Shown here: in pieces, positions 19,601-30,812 of the stretch | Layout of the letters: each line of letters begins with the position of its first letter | Position numbering within the stretch: the stretch's first letter is position 1 | From: Aureobasidium sp. EXF-3400 | Taxonomy: Eukaryota; Ascomycota; Dothideomycetes; Dothideales; Saccotheciaceae | NCBI GenBank assembly: GCA_024195585.1 | Contig: SWBL01000411.1 | Location: 1-38,457, forward strand | DNA: 38,457 bases | Direction: 5' to 3' | Notes under the pieces: model-generated | Seen by the model: the letters and a program-made list of their open reading frames with translations, nothing else | Told to the model about the DNA's origin: nothing | Databases searched by the model: none | Made by a program: the position numbers and the translations under genes

Positions 19601-22600
19601 TTGGATCTTCTGATGATCTTTCAGTCGCGGCTGAGGCACAGGCAATTGTTTGTGACAACGCACCGGTGAACAGGAGAACTCTACCTTCACTCGTACAACA
19701 ACACCTCCTCCGCCATTCCAAGATAGCTCACACGCTGGAGCCATACGTTCGAAAGCTTCTTCCATTGCATGGTACTGGTTTGAACGCAGCTGTCCAGCAC
19801 ATCTGGAATGGCGTTGTTCTGGAATCTGAATGGACCGCTTTCTCAAGGGACTCTCCTTCGTGGGTTCAGAACAAGACGGTTCCCTCCGAAGGAGGACAGA
19901 CTCAAACAGTCTACTTCAATCTACTCAGTGGTCACATGCTTGTGGACGGAAAGTCGGTCGGCAAAGTTCCAAACAACATCAGATCGACCTCTTTGTTCAG
20001 CCAGATTTTCGGCTCATCAGTTTTACGAGTTTTTGCCTCTGACATTCCTGGCATGGAGTGTCGAGTTTCACAGCATATCGAAGGCAATGAAGTTCATCTG
20101 GGCTTACGCGGCCGCTCAATAGTTATCAAGACCCGTTCAAGTGGCCGTATACTACAAGCTCTGCCACAGTCGACCTTCAAAGGCTCGTTGCCTGATCATT
20201 TTGTTCACGCTTTTCATCATTGGCTCGACGGAAGGACTGGTGATGTTGAATTTCGTCCACTCGATCGTCCCTGGCAAATGTCTACAAACAGTTGGAAAAT
20301 GTCTTTCTCTGGCCTTAACTTTTCTACAGCTCAGGCACGACTGCAACTTGGTTCACGAAGTCTCATCGAGCCGAGCAGTGTCATTGGCAAGCGAGTGACG
20401 AACATCTTAAGCGTGCTTGACACGGCTGCGAACTGTCACATTACATTCGACAGTTACTGTCCTTATCAGCTTGAAGTCGAGTTACGAAGATACAATCTTC
20501 ACTTTGCAGTCACGTTGGATGGTGAACTCAGATCACTTGAATTCAATGCGATTGTAGACCCCGACCAGAATATTGGCACTATGGTTGGTCTACACAACAA
20601 GCTTGTCCTTCGCAATGCGGTTCCTGCCGGTTGTCCCGAAGAACGTCAAGTCCTGATACCTTTTGGGGAAGTTGCAGTTCGTAGAGACGGTTCTCACGTC
20701 AATGTCAAAGTGCAAGATTTGGAAGGCTCAAAACGCCATCATTTTGTCTACTCGTTGGATCGACATCTTCGCAAGTTGCGAGGTGCACAAGACACACTGG
20801 CCCTTCTGTACCAGGCATACCTTCATGCGCTCACTTCATTCTGCCTGCCAGACCCCTTCACTGGTAACACAGGCATTGAGCAGGCCATCAACATCCTCAA
20901 GGGAGCTTCTCTCTATACGTCTTCTCCACTGAACAAGCAGGAGATCAGATTACTCGAGAATATTGCAGCTCTCACCCCTTCTCGTGAGTTCTATCCGCAG
21001 CATCTGAAAGTCATGCAAAGTGTGATTTGGAATACGAATTTGCCCGCACACTCCCAGCACGATGATTTCGTTTTGGCTGTGCAAGCAATTGTGGATCATC
21101 GCCAAAAGTGTGAGAGAGCTCATGGACAGAAGAGTCGGTGCTCAATCAGTCGAGGAGATCAGTCTCTACTCGAGAGAGCTCGTAACAGAAACACCTCTGT
21201 CATGAGGACTGGCATCGTCACCAATGTCGTCCGCTCTGCGAATGACGATGCAACATATAAGGATCGCGGCAGATATGAGCAAAACACACAGGCTGAGAGG
21301 GTGCACGGAATTGCATCCCTTGTGCAGCATTGGCCTTCTCGCACTCGTGTCCACTCAGACATTGTTTCACTGCTAAGTGGATGGGAAGTCAGTGGCTACC
21401 AAAATGCATTCGACTACAACAAGGTCACCATGCATCAGCTTACCAACTTGAGCTTACCATCGCACTGGGGATCGCTTTACAACATGTGCCGATCAGCTGA
21501 GAAGTACTCGATGTTGTACCCCCTGATGTTTACTTTCTGCGCGATCGCTCTAGAAGCAGAGCCTGAAGACATGGTCCATATTCGGACGTTACTCGCATTT
21601 GCTTTTGCTCGGGCTTTCCGTGCGACAGATCCACCACTCAGTCATGATGGGTACAAGTTATCGAACGGCTCATCATCAACTGCGGAGAAGATTACTGTCC
21701 TGGTCAGGACCAACGCAACTATGCCTAGCTTTCCTCCTAACGCTAGTGAGGAGCAGTACGAGGAGTACATCAGGAAGATGAGTGAACTCAATGAGCAGAC
21801 CGAACGCTTCTCTCGTCATATCTTGGAGCAGTGGCCTAACGAGGCACTAGTCCAACCCGAGGGCTCGTACGCCATGATTCAAGTCACACAAGCTTTTTAC
21901 GCGTGTACAGCACAGTTCTCGGAATGGCACAAGAATCGCCGTTTTCTAGCTCATCTTCGACTCGTTGACGAGCAGCTAAAGAGGGTTCAGTCACCTCTCG
22001 TCAAATACCCGTGGCCTTATGCCTCTTTACAGCATTCCCAGACGCACGAGCATCATGATTCGGCACCGAACCTTGACAGACTTCTCTCGCGATATGGAAG
22101 AGAGTCCCCAGCAAACATCTTCCAGACTTGCATTGCCGTATCGCCTCTAATGCTTCAGCCCACCACGATGTTGCTGGATTCGGAGAATGATTCTTCTCTG
22201 ACGCGTCTTGCCGATACACTCTCTACTCAGGAAAGCTCTACACACAGAGACTATGCGAAAGTTTTGCGCTCGAGTCTGGACGGTTTGAGAGCACACAGAA
22301 TGATATCGGACGACCAGAGCTTGTCCCTCAACGGCAGCGACTTTGAAACGTATCATGCTTCTCTTTCGTCATTGGTTGGAGACCTTCTACGTCACATCCG
22401 TCATGCTTTGGCCCCCAGCACAAGTGCCGAGACTGTTTTGTCTTCTGCTGATCTGTGGCCGCGGTGCTCTGAAGGTGATCTTCTACACTATCTTTCTGCC
22501 GCCAAGATCTCCGATCTTGGATCATCTTGGAAGCCTGTGCTATTGTTCTTAGCTGAGGCAATGGCTTCTTTGCAGCGCGCTGAACGTATGCTAGCATTCC

Positions 22601-25600
22601 ACAAGAAGCAGAATCACAAAAGCCTTCTCAAGGAACTCAGAACGCCAGGTAGGGAAGGCTGGTCCGCAGAAGAACATCCCAGCTGGCTACTCCTCGAAGT
22701 CGGAAATAACATTACCATCCGTCCTCTTCAAGCCAAAGTTGCGAAGGAGATGATGTCGCCGAGATCTGGCTCCAACTCTGTCATGCAACTGAACATGGGC
22801 GAGGGTAAGTCCTCTGTCATTGTGCCCATGTTGGCTGCTGCTTTGGCCGATGGGATTCATCTTGTTCGAATCGTTGTCCTCAAACCGCTTCTGCGTCAGA
22901 CAGAACAAGTCCTTGCGCAACGTTTGGGTGGGCTCCTTGGCCATCGCATTTGTCACATTCCTTTCTCTCGAAAGACCACAATCAACAGTGAGACTATTGG
23001 AGGTATCTCCGAAGTCGTGGCAGACTACCGCAATAATCGGGGAATCATGATTGTTTTACCTGAAGAGATTCTCTCAATGAAGTTGATGACTAGAGAGAAG
23101 ATGATGTCTAACAAGACTCTGGCTGCAGCCATCTTGGACCTCCAACGCTCTTTGGGAACTGTATGCCGCGATATCATTGATGAGAGCGATGAGATTCTTG
23201 GTATAAAGTCTCAGCTCATCTATCCTGTTGGCAGTCAACATATGCTCGATGGTAAGAGTGATCGTTGGCAGATAGCACAAGGCGTTCTTCGACAAGTCAA
23301 GACACGCGTCATCGCTCTCTCAAAGCAGGACCCTCTGAATGTGCATGCGGATTTGAACGGCAAATCTTTCCCAGTCATCAAAATCCTCAAACCACAGATC
23401 TTTGATGAACTACTTGAATCCTTGGTTACAGATGCTATCGATGGCCAACTTGCTGGTATCTCTTTTGACTATTTTCCTGACGCGACCAGAAACGCCATCC
23501 GTAACTTCATCCGTTCACGTGATGTAAATGAGCATGATCTCTCAATCATCAAGCGTGATTGCGTTGAGACAGGACACTGGGTACCCATTCTCATCTTCAG
23601 AGGATTCTTCGCGCACGACCTTCTCTCATTTGTGTTTCAAAGAAAGAGATGGCTCGTCGAGTACGACGGGCTGGACCTGGGGCGCTGCTTGATGGCGGTG
23701 CCATATCGAGCCAAAGGGATTCCGACACAAAACTCTGAATTCGGTCATCCTGATATTGCAGTTCTCTTGACCTGCTTGAGTTATTACTACACTGGCTTGA
23801 GCATGACACAGGTCGAGGATTGTTTCAAGATCCTGCTCAAGGACACAAACGCCCAAGACATCTACAGAGGGTGGGCATTGTCAGGCGGCCTGTCTCAAAC
23901 CCTTTCCTCATTAGATGCCATCAACATCGACGACCAAGTGCTATGTAGAGAGTCTGTATTTCCCAGTCTGCAGTTCAACTTGGAGACCATCGACTTCTAC
24001 CTCAACCAGGTAGTCTTCCCGAAGGAGGGTAAGGAGTTCGCCAAACGATTGTCAGCTTCCGGCTGGGATATCCCATCCCCTTCGAGTCTTTCAGAGCTTC
24101 TCACAACAGGATTCAGCGGGACCAATGACAGTCGTGTTGTCCTGCCGTACTCAATTCAGCAGCAGGATCTTGATGAACTGCTACACACAAACGCCATGGT
24201 CTTGGATCTCATTCTCCGCAAGGAAAACCGAACCTACATCCATGCCGCTGGCGAGAGAGGCAAGAAGCTCTCGGTTGAAGAGCTGCTCTCACTGGTGTCA
24301 AAGCAAAACCCCGTCATCAATGTGCTGATCGACGTTGGTGCTCAAGTTCTGGAGGCCACGAACCTTCAGCTTGTTCGAAAATGGCTTCAGTACAGGACCG
24401 ATGCGAAGGCTGCTGTCTACTTCGATGATCGAGATGAAGCCATGGTTCTAGATCGTAGCGGCGCTGCCACTCCTCTTCGCATCTCTCCTTTATCTGGCAA
24501 GCTTGATGATTGTCTGTTCTACATCGACGAGGTACATACTCGCGGCATTGATTTGGCTATCCCTATGGGCGCCCATGCAGCCGTCACACTAGGCCCTCGA
24601 CTGGTAAAGGATCGTCTTACGCAAGGTATGTTTTAACCATAGTTTTCCGGTCTCGGATTGCTGACTTTGCGACCAGCTTGTATGCGCCTCAGAAACCTGG
24701 GCAGTGGTCATTCTCTATGTTTCATATCACCGACCGAGGTACACAGAAGCATATGCGACCTCAAGGGATGTGAGGTTTCCGATACTCTCACTTCCTACGA
24801 TGTTTTGGCTTGGTCCATGGATCAGACATGCCAGTCTCTAGAGATCGCTAGACCTTTGCGTGCAATGCATGGTCTCGAGTACGTCCGTCAACAGAAAGTT
24901 CTGGACAGGTTTCTTCCTGCCGCTACTGCATCCAGCAAGCTTATAAGCGACAACGAACGAATCCAGCGCTTCTGGGATGAGATCCAGGAAGACGAGTCGC
25001 GAAGCTTGGAGCTTCTCTATGGTGTCCATGAAGAACGTATCGGTGCCTTCAAGCGCCTTCTCGATCGCAAGTCTACAGATGCGACCATGCAGCATCTTCT
25101 CAAAGAGTACGAATCCATGAACAAAACTCGCTTGGAAGACTGTACCGTGGATAACGAGCAAGAGCGTGAGCTCGCTCATGAGATCGAAAGACAACGACAG
25201 GTCGAAAGACCCAAGGCAGCCAAAGCATGTAAGCACGACGTGAGCGAGGGGCTTATTCGCTACATCCAAACTGGTACAGATGGAGCTTTCAATCAGAGTG
25301 ACGTGACACATGCCTTCACCATCTTTGCCGACACGAGTGCTCGGGACATCATGGTGAAGCAGAAAGTCAAGGCGACCCACTTCGCCGATCTGTATGTCAG
25401 CCACGACTATCCACGTACTGTAACCTTTACGCAGAAATCATCCGTTGATGAGTATATCAGGCCCGTCAACTGGGTTTTGAGCAGCTCCGAACACGACAAG
25501 CTTCTGGTCATCAGCCAGCATGAAGCCGATGAGCTCATGGTTGAAATCAGGAGGTCCACCAAAGTGCGCTTGCACACTTTCGCACCCCGGCTCAACAAGG

Positions 25601-26112
25601 CAATGGTCTCTTTTAACGACATGGACTTCTACACCATTGGCGCGACTTCCGGAAGCTCCTCTTGCTCTGATGCCGTCGTCCGCAACTTGAATATCTTCGC
25701 GGGCTCGCTTTACTTGGAAACTGCAACCATCTACGATTCTCTCCGCTGCTTCCTGGGTCTAGTCTCGCAGTCGCGCCGTGCTGGTAGCTTTGTGGTCAAC
25801 AGCGATGGATACGTGGATCCCAAGATCCGTGAAGCTTTTGGCTGGCCTGAAACATGTCCTTTCATCGGATCACCTTTGCCATTCTTGAAGGAAGTCTGCT
25901 CGCTGCGCAGAGGTGGTAAGGGCTTTGCTCAGACGCATATGGGTCATCTCTTTGAAGGCAGGGCATTGCGCCAGGACGCTTTCGACGGCTGCAATGAAGA
26001 GAGAGAAGGACTAAAGAGTGGGACCGAGAAGGACGGCCATGCTTCTGGCGAGCTGCACACTGAAGACGGTTCGACCTCTGGATCTACTAACTACGCATTG
26101 GCTTTGCGTTGA
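16619..26112 (+). CDS. Giant DUF6606/DUF3638/DUF3645 protein, helicase-like ATPase motifs (three exons)
   Basis: Exons are 16619-16910, 16958-24625 and 24677-26112, giving 3,131 residues. The N-terminal part (about 1-310) fits DUF6606, the centre DUF3638, and KGIPTQNSEFGHPDIAVLLT near 2350 is the DUF3645 signature. Databases often label such proteins ubiquitinyl hydrolase, but I see no OTU or UCH active site. I do see a Walker-A-like NMGEGKSS (about 2043-2050) and a DExD-like DESDE (2172-2176). Near the end of exon 2 come IDEVHTRGIDL (TRG at 2625) and QACMRLRNLGSGH (about 2653-2665), which resemble SF2 helicase motifs I, II, V and VI. A C-x11-H-x4-C-x2-C cluster sits at 605-625, in a basic segment. 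Introns are 47 nt (GTAAGC...TAG) and 51 nt (GTATGT, CTGAC, CAG). The last ~80 residues are low-complexity. It is probably a soluble ATPase; its process is unknown. Confidence 0.9.
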
Positions 26113-26784
26113 AGAGAAGGAAAGTTGCAGTCTCAGCAGGATGATCGGGTTTTCATAGAAGTAGGAAATCAGAAACCATATATCCATCTAACACTCTTCA
26201 CTCAGGAAAGTGCAAGTAGCTTGACGTTCAGTGATCGTGGCTTCCCACTCTTTGTTTACTTGTTGACAGCTTCTCATTCTGCACCGGTCTGGTTGCACCT
26301 TCCTTCGCTCAATCGAACGAGAAGATCTGCATAGAAGCTCTTGTCGTGGTCGATCGTTTATGTATATTTCCTTCTTCCCTCTTAATCCCTCTTCATGAAT
26401 ACTTATCAACAAGAAAACTTCACGGTGCCATGATCTGATGATCAAGCTATATTCATTCGCCTTCTATAGCCTCTATCAAGATTCATTGATCTATTGCTTC
26501 GCATGAAATTCAACACGAGACACATCCCACGTCTCTCGCATTCAATGACTTTCTGATGAGAAGTTGGGCATGAACAGACCTTCTCGCCATACGAAAATGT
26601 AGTCTGCTCTTCATCTCAATTGATGAGCAGAAGAGTGTGATCTCTCTAATCATCATCATGTTTTCTCAAACAGCACACAACCCTCTGTCTACACTAATCT
26701 CTTCAATTCTCACTTGACTCTCACTACACCTTCCCTTCACTATCGACCTTATAACCCAGCTAAATCTCTCTCCCTGCAGCAAAA

Positions 26785-26968
26785 CGGTAGAGATGGCGCA
26801 ATCGGTAAGACCAGTAAACTCCCTTTATGCGATAAAACTCCTGGAAGTCCTTGGTTCGATCCTCGGATGTAGCGGAACCATTTAGCGTTCTTCCTCTCCT
26901 GACAAAGGTAGAATACTTTGCAGGCAGGTGGGGGTTTTCCCAAGCTCTGAAAGAGAGCTTGGTTTTTT
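26785..26968 (+). ncRNA. Candidate RNA polymerase III transcript (A box, B box, terminal hairpin, T6)
   Basis: TGGCGCAATCGG at 26794-26805 fits the tRNA A-box consensus, and GGTTCGATCC at 26853-26862 fits the B box, 47 nt further on. At 26940-26962 a perfect 9-bp hairpin (CCAAGCTCT/AGAGCTTGG, 5-nt loop) is followed at once by TTTTTT, a Pol III stop signal. The A/B region does not fold into a good tRNA: the acceptor pairing fails, the D stem fails, and the T stem has two mismatches. It may be a tRNA-derived SINE, a decayed tRNA, or a small RNA with an internal promoter as in yeast RPR1. The start and end given are estimates. Confidence 0.4.
26940..26968 (+). terminator. 9-bp hairpin plus six T, possible Pol III end
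   Basis: A perfect 9-bp stem (26940-26948 with 26954-26962, loop GAAAG) is directly followed by six T residues at 26963-26968. Four or more T are enough to stop Pol III; the hairpin would be the 3' end of the RNA. Chance occurrence cannot be excluded. Confidence 0.45.
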
Positions 26969-27174
26969 GCTTATTGTTGTGGAAGTGACTTCTTATTTTG
27001 GCGCAGTTGGAATGTTTGCACCTTCTCTTGTTTTTTTTTTTTCTTGTTTCTTTTCGGCTCGCTACTGTACATGGAGGGAAATTAAGTGTGATGATGGATG
27101 GAGTCTGCATTTCGTTTCTAACAGACTACATAATCGATATCAAAAGAATGTGCTTCATCAAGAGGACCTGAACT

Positions 27175-28953
27175 TCAACCAGCCATCCTCTGTTGCTTGA
27201 CGCCCTCGAGAACCTCCAGAACTTGCTGCACGACCTTGTCCTTGGCATTCTTCTTTCCATACACCCTTTCAACCTTTCCCACAGCACCGCGAAGGCAAGG
27301 TTCGACGGCATGATCAAAGCGAGCCTCGCCGTCCCAGAAGTCAGGAGTCAAGGACGAGGTCTGGACGAGCTTGTAAGTTGGAGGCGTGATGTTGAGTTCA
27401 GCACAAAGGGTAGGCACGAGCGAAGATGCCGAGGGTGATGGGCTTGGCTGCTCCTTCGGAGGATTGGTAACAACAGCAGCAACAGGAGGAGGTAATGGCG
27501 TGCCAAAGGCTGGAATGGCAGGAGCTACCTGGCAACGGACGTGTGCTGCATGTTTAGTCAAGACGCCTTCCTCACGCAAGGCCAAGACGGCAGCACGAGC
27601 AGCGGCAGTCTTTGCAATCTTCTTACTCGAGAACGCGGCATTCTGGTCGTGGTGTGTGCGGTTGAGGATGGTGCATGTTGCGCCGAAGCGTTGGGGGCCG
27701 AGCTCGAAGAGTGAGTACTCGGGCTGGTCCATTGCGCGTCCTTGACAGAATTCTGTGCTATTGTTAGACATTGAAGTGTGAAGGGAGTACGGGAGAATGT
27801 GGTTAGCAAAAATCAATAAGATTATCGGACACAAAACACTGAAGTTGATGCACACCACGCCTCGTCCACAATCATGCTCAGCTCGTGGTCAACTACAACA
27901 ATGCATAAAGGCAATCAGACATAAGCGCTTTGTGTCAGCATGACTCTCTGCAGACATGAAGCTTGTCTAATTGACTTTGTGCAGTGTATAAGTTGGTCCC
28001 GAGCGAAGAATGATCATGGAAAGGCAATAAATGTGTGCCTCACGTTGAGCATGACAAGGCTCCAGAGACATATTGATCAGCCTGCATGCCAAAGCCCTAG
28101 TCGATCGTCGCGAGCCATCTGCAGACATAGATGCTGTGAAGGATATACTGGTAGTTGAAACCAGCAGCGCTCTCACTGGCACATCCTTGTACATATGGTA
28201 TTGTGGTTTCGTCGAGGAAGCTGATATGCAGGCGGTCAAGGGCATTCTGGCAACCTGGTCATGCGCAACGTAAGGCACAGCCGTCGAGTTGTATGGCCAG
28301 ACATGACAACAACGGACACGTGAGAAAGCAGAGGACCTACCGTGCAACACGCCAACCCAGTTTTCAGATGGATCGACCTTCGCAGCAGCGAGTGGCAGGA
28401 GTCCTGCATCTTTCTGGGCCTTCTTTGGGATGGGTTGATTTTCTAGCCAGGTCACAGCCATCTCGGCAGCCTTCTCTTTGGCGGCCTTCTTACTGCCGTA
28501 TGTGCCGGGTGCTTCGAAGGTCTGGATTGCTTGATCGCCATCCAACAGACGGAGAATGGCTGAAAAGGCGTATGGAGGGCCTTCTTCGAAATCATAGTCG
28601 GCTCGCAGATGGCGGATCTGACACATGTCGTTGACTTTGGCTGCAGAGTCACCACGGGGCTTGGAAGGAAAGAGTGTGCGCGGGGCAGTTGACGACGACG
28701 AGCTGGCTGGTGTAGCGAGTTTGGGACGCTTGCTGGCAGGAGTAATTGGCGACGAGGCAGCTCTTCTGGCGGCGACTTGTGCATCAAATTGCGCAGCTGA
28801 CAGGAGGTTGAGGCCTGGGATCTGGGAAGATGAAGACATGGAGCTGGGCGGTGGTGACGATCTTGACGCTTCCGGCCCTGTCATGGTGTCGCTGTCTTCG
28901 TCTTGATTGTGGTTGGCGAATGGGCGGCTGATGAAGTTGCTGAGATAATTCAT
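27175..28953 (-). CDS. Protein with three double-stranded RNA-binding (dsRBD) domains (two exons, long intron)
   Basis: Exons are 28953-28341 and 27752-27175, giving 396 residues. The first ~100 residues are Ser/Pro-rich with a basic patch (ASKRPKLA, a possible nuclear signal). dsRBD 1 spans about 105-172 and ends GSKKAAKEKAAEMAVTWL. dsRBD 2 spans about 197-268: it starts ENWVGVLHEFCQ and ends SSKKIAKTAAARAAVLAL. A dsRBD-like third unit spans about 317-390 (PPTYKLVQTS then VYGKKNAKDKVVQQVLEVLE). The KK-A-K helix that grips the RNA is present in all three. No catalytic RNase III or helicase part is seen, so it is probably an RNA-binding cofactor, perhaps in silencing or RNA processing; that is inference. 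The exon join inside dsRBD 2 is convincing because GVLH|EFCQ is the classic start of this fold. Confidence 0.85.
27753..28340 (-). other. 588-nt intron splitting dsRBD 2
   Basis: Read on the minus strand, the donor is GTAGGT at 28340, and the acceptor is CAG at 27753 with a CTAAC branch-like motif 8 nt before it. It is roughly ten times longer than most other introns in the window. The open frame that continues past the donor (to 27967) has no recognisable domain. A skipped exon or inserted element inside cannot be ruled out. Confidence 0.7.
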
Positions 28954-29203
28954 AGCGATGGAATTGTCAGTGAGGACGTGAAGAAGAGATGAATAGCCAT
29001 TGTAAATTGGGAAACCAGAAGTGTTGGTCGTCTTGGTCGTCGTCGTGTCTCGCCGAGAGCTGCAGCTTCCCTCTCAGTCACCCTGCCCCGCCGAGACTCT
29101 TGTCACCAACGGCTATCCAAACTCCAATAACTAGGTGTTTACAGAGATCAAAAATATTGTTATTGACACCATATTCGACTGCAAGAATGCCTACTTTTGC
29201 TAA

Positions 29204-30812
29204 CTAAGCAGAACATGTGGCCCAATCACCCCCGCCGCGTGCAAAAGACAAGCTATCAACAAAATCACTAAGGTTACATCTTCCCAACAAATCAGCGCCA
29301 CAGCTACGCAGAGGAATCACACGGTCATTAACAATCACTCTGACCAACTCCTCTCTGTGCCCAAGACAATGCAGCTTCTCGACGTAAGCTCTAGCTGCAA
29401 AGGGAACAGTATACGCTGCTGAATATCCATTGGTCTGCTGTGCTGTTTCGAGTGTTGTGTTTGAGAGGGCAGAAGTGCTGTTATAAAGTCCCATGGCAAA
29501 GAATATGGCAGTCAAGTCATTGTCGTGACTGAAGTCTGCGTACAATGCACGATCAAGGGGGAAAGTCGTAGCGTTGCTATCCAAGGTGTGATTTGTCGAA
29601 GTGTTGTCAACGACTGGCTTTTTGGTAAGACGGGCAATGAGTTCATTGCTGAAGCCGACACCTTGAGTTGGTCCGAGAGGGTTTCCAGCTCCGTAGCCGT
29701 AGAACTTGTTCAGAGACTCGTAATATCCATAATCTTGCCACTCAGTCTCTGTGAACAGCGAGCAGAACGGTGAGATTGCACCTGTGGCCGAAGCAACAGT
29801 ATTGAAGGGGCAAAGGTCCATCAAGTAGACAATCTCAGTCGACGTGAGATTCGCGCCAGCAAGTTCGGAGTTTATCCTCTTCTGGATGCTGGGCACGAAT
29901 ACGGATACCCAAGTCTTCTGAGCAGCGTCAGCGATGTTCGAGTCAGGTCCGTCTTCGAAACTGGTGCAGAGATCATGGTTTAGAGTATTGTTACTTCCAT
30001 CAGCCTCACTGATGACCACATTGACAGAAGGGTACTGCTTGTTGGCCCGACTGTCATCAGTCTTGGCCTGAGTAAATCCATCCACCCACTTCTCTGCAGA
30101 CTCTACGACACGGGCTTCGCCAGACGAGCGAACGAACGGAACTGCCTTGCGGGCAAGGTCCGCGTAACGCTGGTAGTACTTCGTGCCAGAGTTCTCCATC
30201 TGCTGTCTTCCAAAGTCGGTCAATTGGTCAGCTCCAAGGGTGTATTCGTAGTCGTCGAGGAAAGCATATTTGCCAGTGAGGTTGGCGACATTCTTCTTGA
30301 TTTTGGCAATGGTTGCATTGTATTTTGCCGTCTTGGAAGCTGTGGGATCCCTAGCTCCGTGTCTCGATAGGATCTGAGCAAACGTGACCGAGCATGTGAG
30401 AGGGACGTTTGCAGGAATCTCTGATGGAACAGAGAAGTATGGAGAATATTGACCCCAGTAATGGCTGATTTGCGGCTGGCACTGGTAACCGGTCTGAACA
30501 CTGTCGCATGTTTGATTGATTGGAGCCGGGACAGGAATAATACGACCCGAGGAGCTGCTCGAATATTAGCGACTTCCTGACATAACCGACATAGTCATCT
30601 TGTGGCATAAGCTGGAGTAGATCAAGGCTCAAACTTGACCTGGCAGAATCCCATCTCCTCAGCGGCGATGTTGGGGAACCCAGCTTTCTACGGTATGGTA
30701 GATCATGCAGACTGACTTGAATGCAATGGATCATATATTCGAGAAGGACTGATGAACGTACCTACCTTGAGATGACGCCCAAAACGAGGAGACTTGCTGC
30801 AGTCAAGGCCAT
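29204..30812 (-). CDS. phyA: Secreted 3-phytase, histidine acid phosphatase family (two exons)
   Basis: Exons are 30812-30766 and 30554-29204, giving 465 residues, very close to the 467 of Aspergillus PhyA. Exon 1 encodes the signal peptide start (MALTAASLLVLGVIS), and the 211-nt intron (GTAGGT...GAGCAG) falls there, matching the gene layout known for fungal phyA. The catalytic R80-H81-G-A-R84-x-P motif is followed by KYAFLDDYEYTLGADQLTDFG. The proton donor lies in ADFSHDND (H359, D360). PFNT, GNPLGPTQGVGF and the GGDWATC end are all phytase hallmarks, and Cys residues for the usual disulfides are kept. The enzyme frees phosphate from phytate outside the cell, with His81 as the phosphorylated nucleophile. 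Several N-x-S/T sites fit a glycosylated secreted enzyme. Nothing looks broken. Confidence 0.95.

Larger units (their letters stand above)
26113..27174. other. Intergenic region holding a Pol III-like element
   Basis: This is about 1.06 kb between the convergent ends of the DUF3638 and dsRBD genes. The left half looks like an AT-rich 3' UTR and spacer. The right half holds the A-box, B-box and hairpin/T-run element annotated separately, and a 12-nt T run at about 27031-27042. Short open frames here show no domains. Confidence 0.45.

Noticed and set aside
16619..26112. Naming the giant protein a ubiquitinyl hydrolase
   Set aside because: No OTU, UCH or USP catalytic motif is visible; the label appears to come from automatic family naming.
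26785..26880. Functional tRNA with an intron
   Set aside because: The A and B boxes are good, but acceptor and D-stem pairing fail and the T stem has mismatches; kept only as a Pol III-like candidate.
27967..28340. Reading the first dsRBD exon straight through to its stop as a separate protein
   Set aside because: The sequence beyond 28340 loses dsRBD character, and splicing to 27752 restores a classic dsRBD start.
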